A DNA stretch of 64,000 nt from Oceanisphaera psychrotolerans (GTDB taxonomy: Bacteria; Pseudomonadota; Gammaproteobacteria; Enterobacterales; Aeromonadaceae), in the NCBI RefSeq assembly GCF_001870485.1, contig NZ_MDKE01000044.1, forward strand, positions 120,490-184,489, given 5' to 3'. Shown piece after piece: positions 1 through 8,789 of this stretch (its first letter is position 1; the number at the start of each line of letters is the position of its first letter). The translations under genes were made by a program, and so were the position numbers. The notes below the pieces were generated by a model. The model made no database searches, was not told where the DNA came from, and was given only the letters and a program-made list of their open reading frames with translations.

Positions 1-1355
1 ACCTTGTCACCCTGGGCATAACCGTAGACATCGTTGTAGGGCTTGAAATGGTTGAGATCGAAATAGGCCACATAAAAGTCGTGCCGTTGCTGCAGGGCAT
101 CGTCTATTTCCCGGTAGATGGGCACATTGCCCGGCAGCAGCGTCAGCGGATTGGCATAGCGGGCATGCAGCAGTCGCTGCTCGGTGATGGTACGCAGCAG
201 ACCCCGTACCGACGCCAGACCGTAGTACAACCCCTGGCGGGTGACGATGAAATGGGACATGGTCGACATGTCATCGTCATCGGTGATCAGGCCACTGGCG
301 GTCTCCAGCGACGTTTGCCAGTCCACTATCACCGGGTTGTCCATGGCATGACGCACGCTTTTGTTGGAATAGAGCGCCCGGCCATAGGAACCGGAAAACA
401 GTTCCATGATCTTTTCCCGTCGCAGCATGCCCACCGGCGCCCCGTGCTCCAGCACCGGCATTGATTGCAGCCGGCTGTTGGCGAGCAGGATATCGAATAC
501 TCGCTGTATGGTGACGTCGACATGAATGCTGTTACCGGGGCGGGCCAGCATGGCCACGCTTTCCTTGTGGCGGCTGAGCGTGTCGGCCTGCACCGCGGCG
601 CGGTTCGGCAGCGGTTGCAACAGCGGGGTGGCGGCCGGTCTGCCCAGGTAATAGCCCTGACAGTAGTAGATGCCCATGCTTTGCAGCTGCTGCAGTTCTT
701 CCCGGGTTTCTATGCCTTCGGCGATGATCCGGGACTGCATGCCCCGGGCCAGGGTGAGGATACTCTGCACAAACTCCCGTTTGATCGGATCCTGGTGAAT
801 ATCCTGAATGAAGTAGCGATCGATCTTCACATAATCGGGTTTGATTTCGGACCACAGCTTGAGGCCGGAGTAACCGGCCCCGAGATCGTCGATGGCAATC
901 TGGAAGCCCAGTTTGCGGTAGCGGTCGACGGCGCTTTTCAGCCCCTCGGGATCCTGAATGGGATATTGTTCCGACAGTTCAATCACGATGCGGCTGGCGG
1001 GAATGCCCAGCTCCTGTGCCATGCGCTGGGTACAGCCCCTGGGATGCTGCTTGTCCAGCAGCACATTGGGGTTGACGTTGATAAAGAGTAACCCGTCCAT
1101 CTGCAGCCGGTGAGACGCCTGCATGGCGGCCTCCCGACAGGCCAGATCGAGTTCCGACAGCAAACCGGTCTGCTTGGCTTCGTCAAACAGGGCGGAGGGG
1201 TATTCGAGCCGGTGTCCGGCGGGGCCACGGATCAGGGCCTCGTGACCGAGCAGGCAACCCTGGCGGGTGTCCACTATCGGCTGGAACACGGGCTGTAGCC
1301 GGCGCTGAGCTATCAAAGAGGCAAGGGAGTCGTTCAAACTGGTCAACACCGACAT
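1..1355 (-). CDS. EAL-CBS-GGDEF domain cyclic-di-GMP protein (3' end outside window)
   Basis: Reading the minus strand from the ATG at 1355 gives an open frame to the window edge (about 451 residues, C-terminus missing). The order is an EAL phosphodiesterase domain first, then a CBS pair, then the start of a GGDEF domain. EAL landmarks look intact: EALIRG, INVNPN, ELSE, IDDLGAGYSG, KIDRYFI, EGIETREEL and QGYYLGRP, so c-di-GMP hydrolysis is plausible. The linker NPLTLLPGN and the FDLNHFKPYND segment are typical of the start of the GGDEF part in this architecture; its catalytic motif lies beyond base 1, so cyclase activity cannot be judged. No transmembrane segment or signal peptide is visible, so it is probably cytosolic. 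It has its own short upstream gap and no obvious operon partner. Confidence 0.88.
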   Translation of the reverse strand, partial: MSVLTSLNDSLASLIAQRRLQPVFQPIVDTRQGCLLGHEALIRGPAGHRLEYPSALFDEAKQTGLLSELDLACREAAMQASHRLQMDGLLFINVNPNVLLDKQHPRGCTQRMAQELGIPASRIVIELSEQYPIQDPEGLKSAVDRYRKLGFQIAIDDLGAGYSGLKLWSEIKPDYVKIDRYFIQDIHQDPIKREFVQSILTLARGMQSRIIAEGIETREELQQLQSMGIYYCQGYYLGRPAATPLLQPLPNRAAVQADTLSRHKESVAMLARPGNSIHVDVTIQRVFDILLANSRLQSMPVLEHGAPVGMLRREKIMELFSGSYGRALYSNKSVRHAMDNPVIVDWQTSLETASGLITDDDDMSTMSHFIVTRQGLYYGLASVRGLLRTITEQRLLHARYANPLTLLPGNVPIYREIDDALQQRHDFYVAYFDLNHFKPYNDVYGYAQGDK

Positions 1356-1425
1356 CAGAATACCATCTGTTTGTTACAATCTGAGCCGAAGTATATGGCC
1401 GTTATGTGAAGCTCAGATGACACCA

Positions 1426-1443
1426 GGGCGCCGTTCAGCGCCC
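1426..1443 (-). terminator. hairpin downstream of the HAD hydrolase gene
   Basis: GGGCGC-N6-GCGCCC, a perfect 6-bp GC stem just past the stop of the minus-strand operon. There is no clear T tract after it, so it may be a weak terminator or a 3'-end stabilising hairpin. Confidence 0.35.
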
Positions 1444-1448
1444 GGGTC

Positions 1449-2101
1449 TTATCTGTGCCAGCGGAGCTGTTCCCAGCCCCGTTCGGTCGCGAGCCGGCTC
1501 AGGGTCTCGCTACCGTTGATCACGGCAGCCCTGTCGACATATTCCAGCAGCGGCAGATCGTTCATCGAGTCGCTGTAGCCATAGCTCAGGGTCGGCGTCA
1601 GCTGGCGTTCGGTCAGCCAGTGCCGCAGCCGGGTCAGCTTGCCTTCCCGGAAGCTGTACACGCCCCGGGTTCGGCCGCTGAACCCCGACTCATGGCACTC
1701 GAGCTGGATGCCGATGGCGGCTTCCACTCCCAGGGCCCGGGCGATGGGCAGTACCAGATGCTCGCCGGTGGCGGAGACGATCACCACTTCATGGCCCTGG
1801 GAGCGATGCCAGGCCAGCCGCTCCCGTGCTTTTGGGTAGACGACGGGCAGTATTTCCTGTTCGACAAACTCGTGCACCAGCGGCGCCAGATCGGCCGGTT
1901 GCCAGTGGCGCAGGGGAGCCAGGGTCAAGGCCATGTAGGCGTCCATGTCCATGCAACCCTGATGGTAGTCGAGCATCAGCTGGTGCTCCTGCCTCAGCAG
2001 ATCAGCCGGTGCCAGCCTGCGTTCCACCATGAAGGCCAGCCACAGGCTGGCGGAGTCACCGTCAATCAGGGTGTCGTCCAGATCAAAAATGGCCAGGTTC
2101 A

Positions 2102-2102
<1 letters not shown>
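1449..2102 (-). CDS. HAD-IB family phosphatase (SerB-like)
   Basis: A 217-residue HAD-superfamily hydrolase of the IB (phosphoserine-phosphatase-like) type. The catalytic DxDxT motif FDLDDTLIDGDS is at residues 5-16, with the nucleophile Asp first; VIVSATGE gives motif II Ser/Thr; YGYSDSMNDLPLL near the C-terminus gives the motif IV acidic pair. The start chosen is the ATG at 2102, which overlaps the stop of the ABC ATPase gene (TGATG), implying translational coupling; an in-frame upstream extension would lie inside that gene. As the last gene of the transporter operon it probably removes phosphate from an imported or partly cleaved organophosphate in the cytoplasm. The substrate is not deducible from sequence. 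Confidence 0.85.
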
Positions 2103-3117
<1,015 letters not shown>

Positions 3118-3118
<1 letters not shown>

Positions 3119-3908
3119 CAGGCGCTCCGTTTTTGCAGGCGCAGGGCGAACCAGGTCGCCAGGCCGATAAAGAGGAAATAGGACATCACCATGGCACTGG
3201 TAAAGTGGCCACTGTTGGTGCGTTGACTGTACAGGTAGACCTGCAGGGTTTCGAAGCGGGTGCCTACCAGCATGTTGGCGAACACGAATCTCCGAACAGG
3301 AAAGAGAAAGACAGGAATAGCGCGGCCAGCAGGCCGTTTCTGATATTGGGCAGCACCAGCTGCAGAAAGGCGCGAGTGGTGCCGGCGCCCAGCAGGTGGG
3401 CCGCGTCCATCAGATCCGGCAGTTTTATGGCCTCCAGGTTGTTGGACAGTGCCCGGTACATGAAGGGCAGACTGATGGTGAAGTAGCAGAAGATCAGAAT
3501 CCAGGGGCCGCCGGTCAAGGGCAGGGGGCCGCCGGCATAGAGCTGCAGCAGTCCGACCGAGGAGACCACGGGCGGCACCGCGAACGGCAGCAGTATCACC
3601 ATGTTCATCACGCCTTTCAGCCGGGGAAAGTAGTAGAACACCACGAACAGGGTCGGCAGTATCAGCAGCAGGCTGAACAGCAGGGCGGCCAGGCACACCA
3701 GCAGCGAGCGACCGAAGGCGGCCAGAAAACGGCTGTCCGACCAGAGGCTCAGATACCAGTCCAGGGTAAAACCGCTGGGCAGAATATGGGCCCCCCACTG
3801 GGCTGACAGGGAATAAACCAGGGTGATGACAATGGGAGCGGCGAGCAGCAGTACCAGCCCGGCGACCGTCAGCCGCGCCAGCAGGGGCGTTTGGGGTTGT
3901 TTATTCAT
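3118..3908 (-). CDS. ABC transporter permease, PhnV-like (apparent 1-base frameshift)
   Basis: An inner-membrane permease of the binding-protein-dependent type, starting at the ATG at 3908 and overlapping the preceding permease stop by 8 bases. The first frame carries residues 1 to about 206 with several hydrophobic helices and the EAA-like loop (LMDAAHLLGAGTTRAF), then runs into FGDSCSPTCW and a stop at 3264. A second frame, open to 3118, supplies the missing end (FANMLVGTRFETLQVYLY then a last helix ending LQKRSA). Adding one base near 3289 turns GGAGATTC into GGAGAATTC and restores the family sequence FGEFVFANMLVG. The gene is therefore either a recent frameshift or, more likely, a consensus error. 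Product about 263 residues when repaired. Confidence 0.82.
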
Positions 3909-4794
3909 AACGACTCCGGGCGATGATCCACTGATTGACGGCGGTCACCAGCACCAGCAATACCATCAGCAGCAACGACAGGGCGGCCGCCAGCTGGGGC
4001 TCGAGGAAAATGTCCCCTGCAACCAGGGCGGATATCTGTATGGTGACCAGGTTGTAGTTGCTGGTCATCAGAGCAAAGGTACTGGCGTAGGCGCCCAGGG
4101 CATTGGCCAGCAGAATAATAAAGGTGCCCAGCAGCGCCGGTGTCAGTACCGGCAATACCACTCGCAGCCAGTACTGCCAGGGACGGGCCCCGAGCAGGGC
4201 GGCGGCTTCGCGCCAGTCTTTCTGAATGCCGTCGAAGGCCGGGTACAGCAGCAGTATGGCCAACGGGATCTGGAAATAGGTATACAGAATAATGAGCCCG
4301 CCGCGGGAATAGAGGTTGAAACCCTCGATCAGGCCGGCGTCACGCAGCAGCAGGGTGACGGCGCCGTTCATGCCGAGCAGCACGATAAAGGCAAAGGCCA
4401 GCGGCACGCCTGAAAAGTTGCTGGCCATGGTGGTAAAGGCCATGACCGCATCCTGTATTCTTCCCGGCACCTGACGCAGCGCCGCGGTGCCGGCCAGTGC
4501 GATCAGTAATCCCAGCAGGCTGGACCAGAGCGCCAGATCGATACTGTTACCGAAGGACTGGCGATAGAAGGGCGAATCGATGATCTCCCTAAAATTGGCC
4601 AGACTCCAGTCACCGCCGGCCTGAAAGCTGTTGATCAATACCCAGAAGATAGGCGCCAGCTGAAACAGGCCGAACACCACCACAAAGGGTAGCAACCACA
4701 GCAGCGGTAGCGCGCGGCGCCAGGCGGCGGGTCTGGCTGCTACTGGGCAACAGGGGAAAGACAGGTTCAGCCCGCCGACTCGCCGTGAGGACAT
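3901..4794 (-). CDS. ABC transporter permease, PhnU-like
   Basis: A multi-pass inner-membrane permease of the same importer. Hydrophobic helices begin about 30 residues after the chosen ATG, and the EAA loop is REAAALLGARPWQYW. The start is uncertain. The frame is open upstream to an ATG at 4977 that overlaps the stop of the phosphodiesterase gene (ATGA), but the intervening 180 bases hold a palindromic repeat and encode a low-complexity stretch unlike any permease N-terminus. I therefore prefer the ATG at 4794, which itself lies in the left arm of the repeat and has only a weak ribosome binding site. The gene overlaps the next permease by 8 bases. Confidence 0.85.
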   Translation of the reverse strand: MSSRRVGGLNLSFPCCPVAARPAAWRRALPLLWLLPFVVVFGLFQLAPIFWVLINSFQAGGDWSLANFREIIDSPFYRQSFGNSIDLALWSSLLGLLIALAGTAALRQVPGRIQDAVMAFTTMASNFSGVPLAFAFIVLLGMNGAVTLLLRDAGLIEGFNLYSRGGLIILYTYFQIPLAILLLYPAFDGIQKDWREAAALLGARPWQYWLRVVLPVLTPALLGTFIILLANALGAYASTFALMTSNYNLVTIQISALVAGDIFLEPQLAAALSLLLMVLLVLVTAVNQWIIARSRYE

Positions 4795-4878
4795 GACACT
4801 CAATGTTTCAACCTGCTGCGAACATTCACCGGATGTTTGGTCAGGTTGAAACATCTCGTCACGGCGAGCAAGCTCGCC
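4779..4878. repeat. compound inverted repeat / REP-like element inside the operon
   Basis: Two nested inverted repeats are visible: CTCGCCGTGA (4779-4788) with TCACGGCGAG (4859-4868), and inside them ATGTTTCAACCTG (4803-4815) with CAGGTTGAAACAT (4842-4854). They overlap a perfect short palindrome, GGCGAGC-AA-GCTCGCC (4863-4878), which resembles the core of enterobacterial and pseudomonad REP sequences. The element sits between the phosphodiesterase and permease genes and covers the likely permease start. Confidence 0.7.
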
Positions 4879-4973
4879 CCATGGGCGCTCGGACGGCGCC
4901 ATCCCTGGCGCCGACGGTCGGCTTGTCTGACACCCGTCATTCCCCTGACCGGGTATCGTGGTAAAGGTATCAT

Positions 4974-5777
4974 TCATGACAGCAGGCCCTCGCATTCGGT
5001 CTTGTCGTGCGTAGCCCCCAGCAAGGTGCAAATGGTGCCGCACAGATCCAGCTGTCGGGGTTGGGCCTGGGCGTCATGGCTGAAGGCACTACCGGCCACG
5101 AACAGGGGAATATTCCGCTCTTCCGGCAGAATGCCGCTGTGGCTGTGGTCTCGGTTCATGCCGTGATCACTGGTGATCAGCACCTGATAGCCTTCATCCA
5201 GCCAGCGGGGCAGATAGTCGGCCAGCAGCAGATCGAAGCGGCGGGCGCTGTTGCGGTACTGGCGCGAGTCCAGGCCGAACTTGTGGCCGGCATCATCGGT
5301 GTTCATGGGATGGACCAGCAAAAAGTCCGGGTCGAACCGGGTTCTGAGGATCTCCGCGTCCTGCAGCAGGTGGCAGTCCGGGTAGTGGTCCTGAGAGTAG
5401 AACAGCCCGTACTGTATCGGCAGTTCCGGATCCTGGGTAAAGCGATCCCGTACCGGCTGATAAGGGGCCCGGTTATACAGCTCGCTGACCCAGTGATAGG
5501 CCGCCGCCGCCGTGGTCAGCCCCGCCCGGCGCGCCAGCGAGAATATGCTCTGCTGGGTGCTCAGTCGCGCCATGTCGTTGTTCAGTATGCCGCTGTCTAC
5601 CGGCCGGGTGCCGGTGAGGATGCACTCGTAGAGGGGGCGGGACACCGCCGGCAGTTCGCACTGCATCTGGTAGCCGGTCATGCGACCGGCTTCGTTCAGA
5701 CCCTGAAGGTAGCCCAGGCAGTCCCGGGCAACCTCGTAGGCCAGGCCGTCGATGACGACCAGTATGACCTTGTTCAT
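4974..5777 (-). CDS. alkaline-phosphatase-superfamily phosphodiesterase/phosphonatase-like hydrolase
   Basis: A 267-residue member of the type I phosphodiesterase/nucleotide pyrophosphatase group. Metal and nucleophile positions expected for the superfamily are visible: VVIDG (Asp near residue 8), LPAVSRPLY with a Ser nucleophile, NTDDAGHKFG (Asp, His), and ITSDHGMNRDHSHSG (Asp-His and a later His). There is no signal peptide, so it acts in the cytoplasm on material brought in by the adjacent ABC importer. Start ATG at 5777, two bases after the stop of the binding-protein gene, with AGAGG just upstream. It is shorter than phosphonoacetate hydrolase (about 400 residues), so that specific activity is only one option; a phosphodiester substrate finished by the HAD phosphatase is another. 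Confidence 0.8.
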   Translation of the reverse strand: MNKVILVVIDGLAYEVARDCLGYLQGLNEAGRMTGYQMQCELPAVSRPLYECILTGTRPVDSGILNNDMARLSTQQSIFSLARRAGLTTAAAAYHWVSELYNRAPYQPVRDRFTQDPELPIQYGLFYSQDHYPDCHLLQDAEILRTRFDPDFLLVHPMNTDDAGHKFGLDSRQYRNSARRFDLLLADYLPRWLDEGYQVLITSDHGMNRDHSHSGILPEERNIPLFVAGSAFSHDAQAQPRQLDLCGTICTLLGATHDKTECEGLLS

Positions 5778-5779
5778 GC

Positions 5780-6832
5780 TTACCTCTGCTGGTGGATCAG
5801 GACGGCGGACTGCCACTGGCGGGACAGGGTGCGGGTGCTCTTTTCCCAGGCATCCTGGTCGGCAATGGGGCGTGCCGCGGCATACATGTCGTTGGGCAGC
5901 AGTTTTTCCTGTACATCGGCGGGCAGGCTAACGGTGCTGCGGATGGGGCGGGCATAACCGCGGGCCAGGTTGATTTGTCCCGCATCGCTCAGTATGTATT
6001 CCCGGGCCAGCTTGGCGGCATTGGGGTGCCTGGCGTACTTGTTGATGATGGTGGCGTAGCCGGAGATGAGCGAGCCGTCGCTGGGGATGACCACGGTGAA
6101 GCGGTCACGGTCGATTTGATCCCGGTAGCTGAGGGCATTGAAGTCCCACAGTATTGCCATCTCCACTTCGCCCTTTTCCAGGTTGGCGATATTGGGGTCT
6201 ACCGGTGACAGGCGGCCCTGTTTGGCCAGCTGGGCAAACAGCGCCAGGGCCGGTTTGATATTGGACTCGTCTCCGCCCTGGGCAAAGGCGGCGGCCAGCA
6301 CGGCACTGTTGGCCTGGGCGGCGACACCCACGTCACCGACGGTGACCTGATAGTCACCATTCAGCAGATCCTGCCAGGAGGTCGGGGCTTTTTGCACCAG
6401 TTCGTTGTTGACGATAAAGGCGATGGTGCCGGTGTAGCCCAGCATCCAGTGGCCGTCCTGGTCCTTGGCCCAGTCGGGAATGTCATCCCAGGTGGTAGGC
6501 TTGTAGGGCTGGGTCACTCCCTGGCGCACGGCGATGGGACCGAAGGCGGCACCCACATCACCGATATCGGCGGTGGCATTGTCTTTTTCGGCGGCGAACT
6601 TGGCAATTTCCTGGGCCGAGCTCATGTCGGTATCCTGGTGCTGAATGCCGTAGTGTTCACCCAGATCCCGCCAGGTGTCCTTCCAGTTGGCCCAGCTGTC
6701 GGGCATGCCGACGCTGTATACCTTGCCTTCGGCGCGGGCCTTGCTTTCCAGCTCATTGAGGTCGGTGGCCAGTACCGGGGTGGCACTCAGGGCCAGGGCA
6801 AGCAGACTTGAGGTTTTCAGTATGGTCTTCAT
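5780..6832 (-). CDS. periplasmic substrate-binding protein of ABC importer (PhnS/AfuA-like)
   Basis: A 350-residue extracellular solute-binding protein with an N-terminal Sec signal peptide ending near PVLATDL. It belongs to the family that includes 2-aminoethylphosphonate, Fe(III) and polyamine binders; the sequence alone does not fix the ligand. The start is the ATG at 6832, preceded by AGAGGATTGG. It is the first gene of the minus-strand operon (binding protein, phosphodiesterase, permease, permease, ATPase, HAD phosphatase) and is divergent from the GntR/UTRA regulator gene. A candidate UTRA-type operator lies immediately upstream at 6846-6859. Confidence 0.88.
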   Translation of the reverse strand: MKTILKTSSLLALALSATPVLATDLNELESKARAEGKVYSVGMPDSWANWKDTWRDLGEHYGIQHQDTDMSSAQEIAKFAAEKDNATADIGDVGAAFGPIAVRQGVTQPYKPTTWDDIPDWAKDQDGHWMLGYTGTIAFIVNNELVQKAPTSWQDLLNGDYQVTVGDVGVAAQANSAVLAAAFAQGGDESNIKPALALFAQLAKQGRLSPVDPNIANLEKGEVEMAILWDFNALSYRDQIDRDRFTVVIPSDGSLISGYATIINKYARHPNAAKLAREYILSDAGQINLARGYARPIRSTVSLPADVQEKLLPNDMYAAARPIADQDAWEKSTRTLSRQWQSAVLIHQQR

Positions 6833-6845
6833 CGGTTCCAATCCT

Positions 6846-6859
6846 CTGGACTAGGTCAG
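6846..6859. promoter_or_regulatory. candidate GntR/UTRA operator upstream of the binding-protein gene
   Basis: CTGGACTAGGTCAG, a quasi-palindrome (CTG-N2-CTAG-N2-CAG) 14 bases before the binding-protein start codon. It shares TGGACTA with a second site beside the regulator gene and resembles the TGGTCTAGACCA-type operators known for UTRA-domain GntR proteins such as DasR. Inferred only. Confidence 0.4.
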
Positions 6860-6999
6860 GTTCGAAGCCGATGTTAGAGCCGGTTTGTGACAGTGTTACG
6901 ACATTTTTATGGCGGAAAAATGAGTTTCCGTCGTATTTTTACTAGGGAGTCGGGTCATTTTACTGTCATGAATCGATGTGACACTGGCATTAACATCAT

Positions 7000-7013
7000 C
7001 TGGACTATACCAA
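7000..7013. promoter_or_regulatory. candidate GntR/UTRA operator at the regulator's own start
   Basis: CTGGACTATACCAA ends four bases before the regulator ATG at 7018. Eleven of 14 positions fit the CTGGTCTAGACCAG pattern of UTRA-type GntR operators, suggesting autorepression. The same intergenic region also holds two TGTGACA(G/C)TG direct repeats (near 6886 and 6977). Confidence 0.42.
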
Positions 7014-7017
7014 GAGC

Positions 7018-7749
7018 ATGAACGAACCACGGACCACACAGGGCGCCGCCATTATCCAGGCGTTACGGCAACAGCTGACCAGTCAGGCGCTGACCGGCGG
7101 CAGCAAGCTACCGGCCGAGCGGGAACTGGCAGACTTGTTTGATACCACCCGTATCACGGTGAAAGAGGCACTGCATCATCTGGAGGCAGAGGGGCTGATT
7201 TACCGGGAAGAACGGCGTGGCTGGTTTGTGTCCCGGCCCCGGCTGGTTTACAACCCGGCCAGCCGCTCTCATTTTCATGCCCTGGTGGCGGCGCAACAGC
7301 GGGTGGCGGCCACTCGTGTGTTGAGTTGCGAATCGGTGCTGGCCCCCGCCGAGCTGGTATCCGAGATGGCACTGGCGCCGCTCAGCCGGCTGACCCGTAT
7401 CTGCCGGCTACGCAGCATCGATCGGCGGCCCGTGCTCTATACCGAGCACTATCTGATCCCCGAGTATTTCCCCGATATTGGCGAACAGGATCTGGGTCAG
7501 TCGCTGACCGGACTGTATCAACGCCGTTACGGCCTGCGCTATGGTCGCTCCCGGTTCGATATCTGCCCGACTGCCGCCCGTGGCGAGGCGGCCCGGTCGC
7601 TCAGCCTGGCCGAAGGCAGCCCGGTGCTGGCGATAACCCGTATCAATTACGACCAACAGGGGCGGATTATTGACTGTGATCGGGAAATCTGGCGTCATGA
7701 CGCGGTGCGCATACGCATCGACAGCCAGGCGCGGGCCGCTGCCAGCTGA
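7018..7749 (+). CDS. GntR-family transcriptional regulator with UTRA domain
   Basis: A 243-residue regulator. Residues about 8-72 form the GntR winged helix-turn-helix (LPAERELADLF then TRITVKEALHHLEAEGLIYREER), and residues about 90-235 form a UTRA ligand-binding domain of the HutC group (TRICRLRSIDRRPVLYTEHYL; SPVLAITRINYD). It is transcribed away from the ABC importer/phosphodiesterase operon, the same arrangement as PhnR/PhnF-type regulators with phosphonate uptake operons. It probably senses the imported compound or a metabolite. No ribosome binding site is obvious before the ATG at 7018, where AAGAGC precedes the start. Confidence 0.9.
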   Translation: MNEPRTTQGAAIIQALRQQLTSQALTGGSKLPAERELADLFDTTRITVKEALHHLEAEGLIYREERRGWFVSRPRLVYNPASRSHFHALVAAQQRVAATRVLSCESVLAPAELVSEMALAPLSRLTRICRLRSIDRRPVLYTEHYLIPEYFPDIGEQDLGQSLTGLYQRRYGLRYGRSRFDICPTAARGEAARSLSLAEGSPVLAITRINYDQQGRIIDCDREIWRHDAVRIRIDSQARAAAS

Positions 7750-7755
7750 CCCCGA

Positions 7756-8646
7756 TCAGGGCAGGGGCGTCTCCGGCCCCTGGGCCAGTCCGTCGGCCAG
7801 CAGCGCCGCCAGTGGCTGCCGGCTGCGAAACAGGTTGGTTCGGTGACCTTCCCGGGTCAGGTAGAGATGGCCGTCCGGGCCCAGGGCGATGCCCTCGAAC
7901 TGGCCCCCTTCATCGAGGGTGAAGTGCCGGCCCTGCGGTTCGATGATGCGTCCGTCCCGTACCGGGTATAGCCACAGGTATGCCCGTCGGTCCAGCCAGT
8001 TGCGACCATAGCCCAGCAGTATCAGGGTCTGGCTGGCGGCATCATAGTCGGCTGCCGTGACCAGCATGCGGGTGTTCAGTCGCTGCTGTTCCGTCAGTGC
8101 AGCCACGGGCGCCGCCGGATCCAGTTTGTAGAGGCTGGTCTGTTCGTCCAGCCAGCGCTTGGTCAGCAGCCATAACTCATCTTCCACCCAGGTCAGGGCT
8201 TCGGCATCAAAGTTGTGTCGGTGCCGGAGCGATGTGAAATCGGTTTGTTCGGCATAGCGTACCGGCAGCCTGCGGGCGAGGCTGATCCCTCGTGTGGCGG
8301 CGTCGAGTTGATAGATCACCAGATCCTGCCGTCGACCGCCATTGTTGCCGATATCGGCCAGATACAGGCGATCACCGGCCATGGCGATATCTTCCCAGTC
8401 GTGGTTATGGGCATCGGCCAACGGCCAGATAGCCTGGATTTGACCGGTCGCATCCAGCCAGAACAATTCCACTTCGTTGCCGCTGTCGTTGTGGCTGATA
8501 AAGCCGTCCCGCCAGGCAACCAGCCCGGAGGTTTCCGACAGGCGGCCCGGAAAGTCGGCAACCGGCATCAGGGCCAGGCGCGGGCTGTCGGCGGATGCGC
8601 AGCCGGACAGTAATATCAACGTCAGTAGTAGCGGAATGAGGCGCAA
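7756..8646 (-). CDS. predicted lipoprotein, beta-propeller-like
   Basis: A 296-residue protein with a lipoprotein signal (hydrophobic segment then LLSGC near residue 15), so anchored in the outer or inner membrane facing the periplasm. Repeated segments of the form ETSGLVAW, FDAEALTWV and QFEGIALGPDGHLYL, spaced along the chain, suggest a beta-propeller like the esterase-phytase/SdiA-regulated families; the function is not known. I choose the TTG at 8646 because AAAGGA lies eight bases before it and the signal peptide follows directly; the longer frame adds 20 unlikely residues. It converges with the GntR gene, with only six bases between stop codons. Confidence 0.7.
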   Translation of the reverse strand: MRLIPLLLTLILLSGCASADSPRLALMPVADFPGRLSETSGLVAWRDGFISHNDSGNEVELFWLDATGQIQAIWPLADAHNHDWEDIAMAGDRLYLADIGNNGGRRQDLVIYQLDAATRGISLARRLPVRYAEQTDFTSLRHRHNFDAEALTWVEDELWLLTKRWLDEQTSLYKLDPAAPVAALTEQQRLNTRMLVTAADYDAASQTLILLGYGRNWLDRRAYLWLYPVRDGRIIEPQGRHFTLDEGGQFEGIALGPDGHLYLTREGHRTNLFRSRQPLAALLADGLAQGPETPLP

Positions 8647-8789
8647 TGGGTGTCCTTTGGTTGAGTCAGGTAGGCGTGACGCAAATGCAGTACTTGCGTG
8701 ACGCATACATGGTTGTCATTTCTGTACGGTTTGGCAATACAATGACCGCCGCTTTCTTCTCTTTTCTCGACGCTGTTCGGAGCATAATA

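Noticed and set aside
48..1091. Long plus-strand open frames over the first kilobase
   Set aside because: They are opposite-strand shadows of the EAL-CBS-GGDEF gene, whose minus-strand frame shows clear domain motifs.
4795..4977. A 61-residue N-terminal extension of the first ABC permease, beginning at the ATG that overlaps the hydrolase stop
   Set aside because: The extension is encoded by the palindromic repeat region and has no resemblance to permease N-termini, although translation from there cannot be excluded.
6961..6984. Possible Pho box (CTGTCAT followed by TGTGACA) before the GntR gene
   Set aside because: Only the first half matches the PhoB pattern; the second half at the required 11-base spacing does not.
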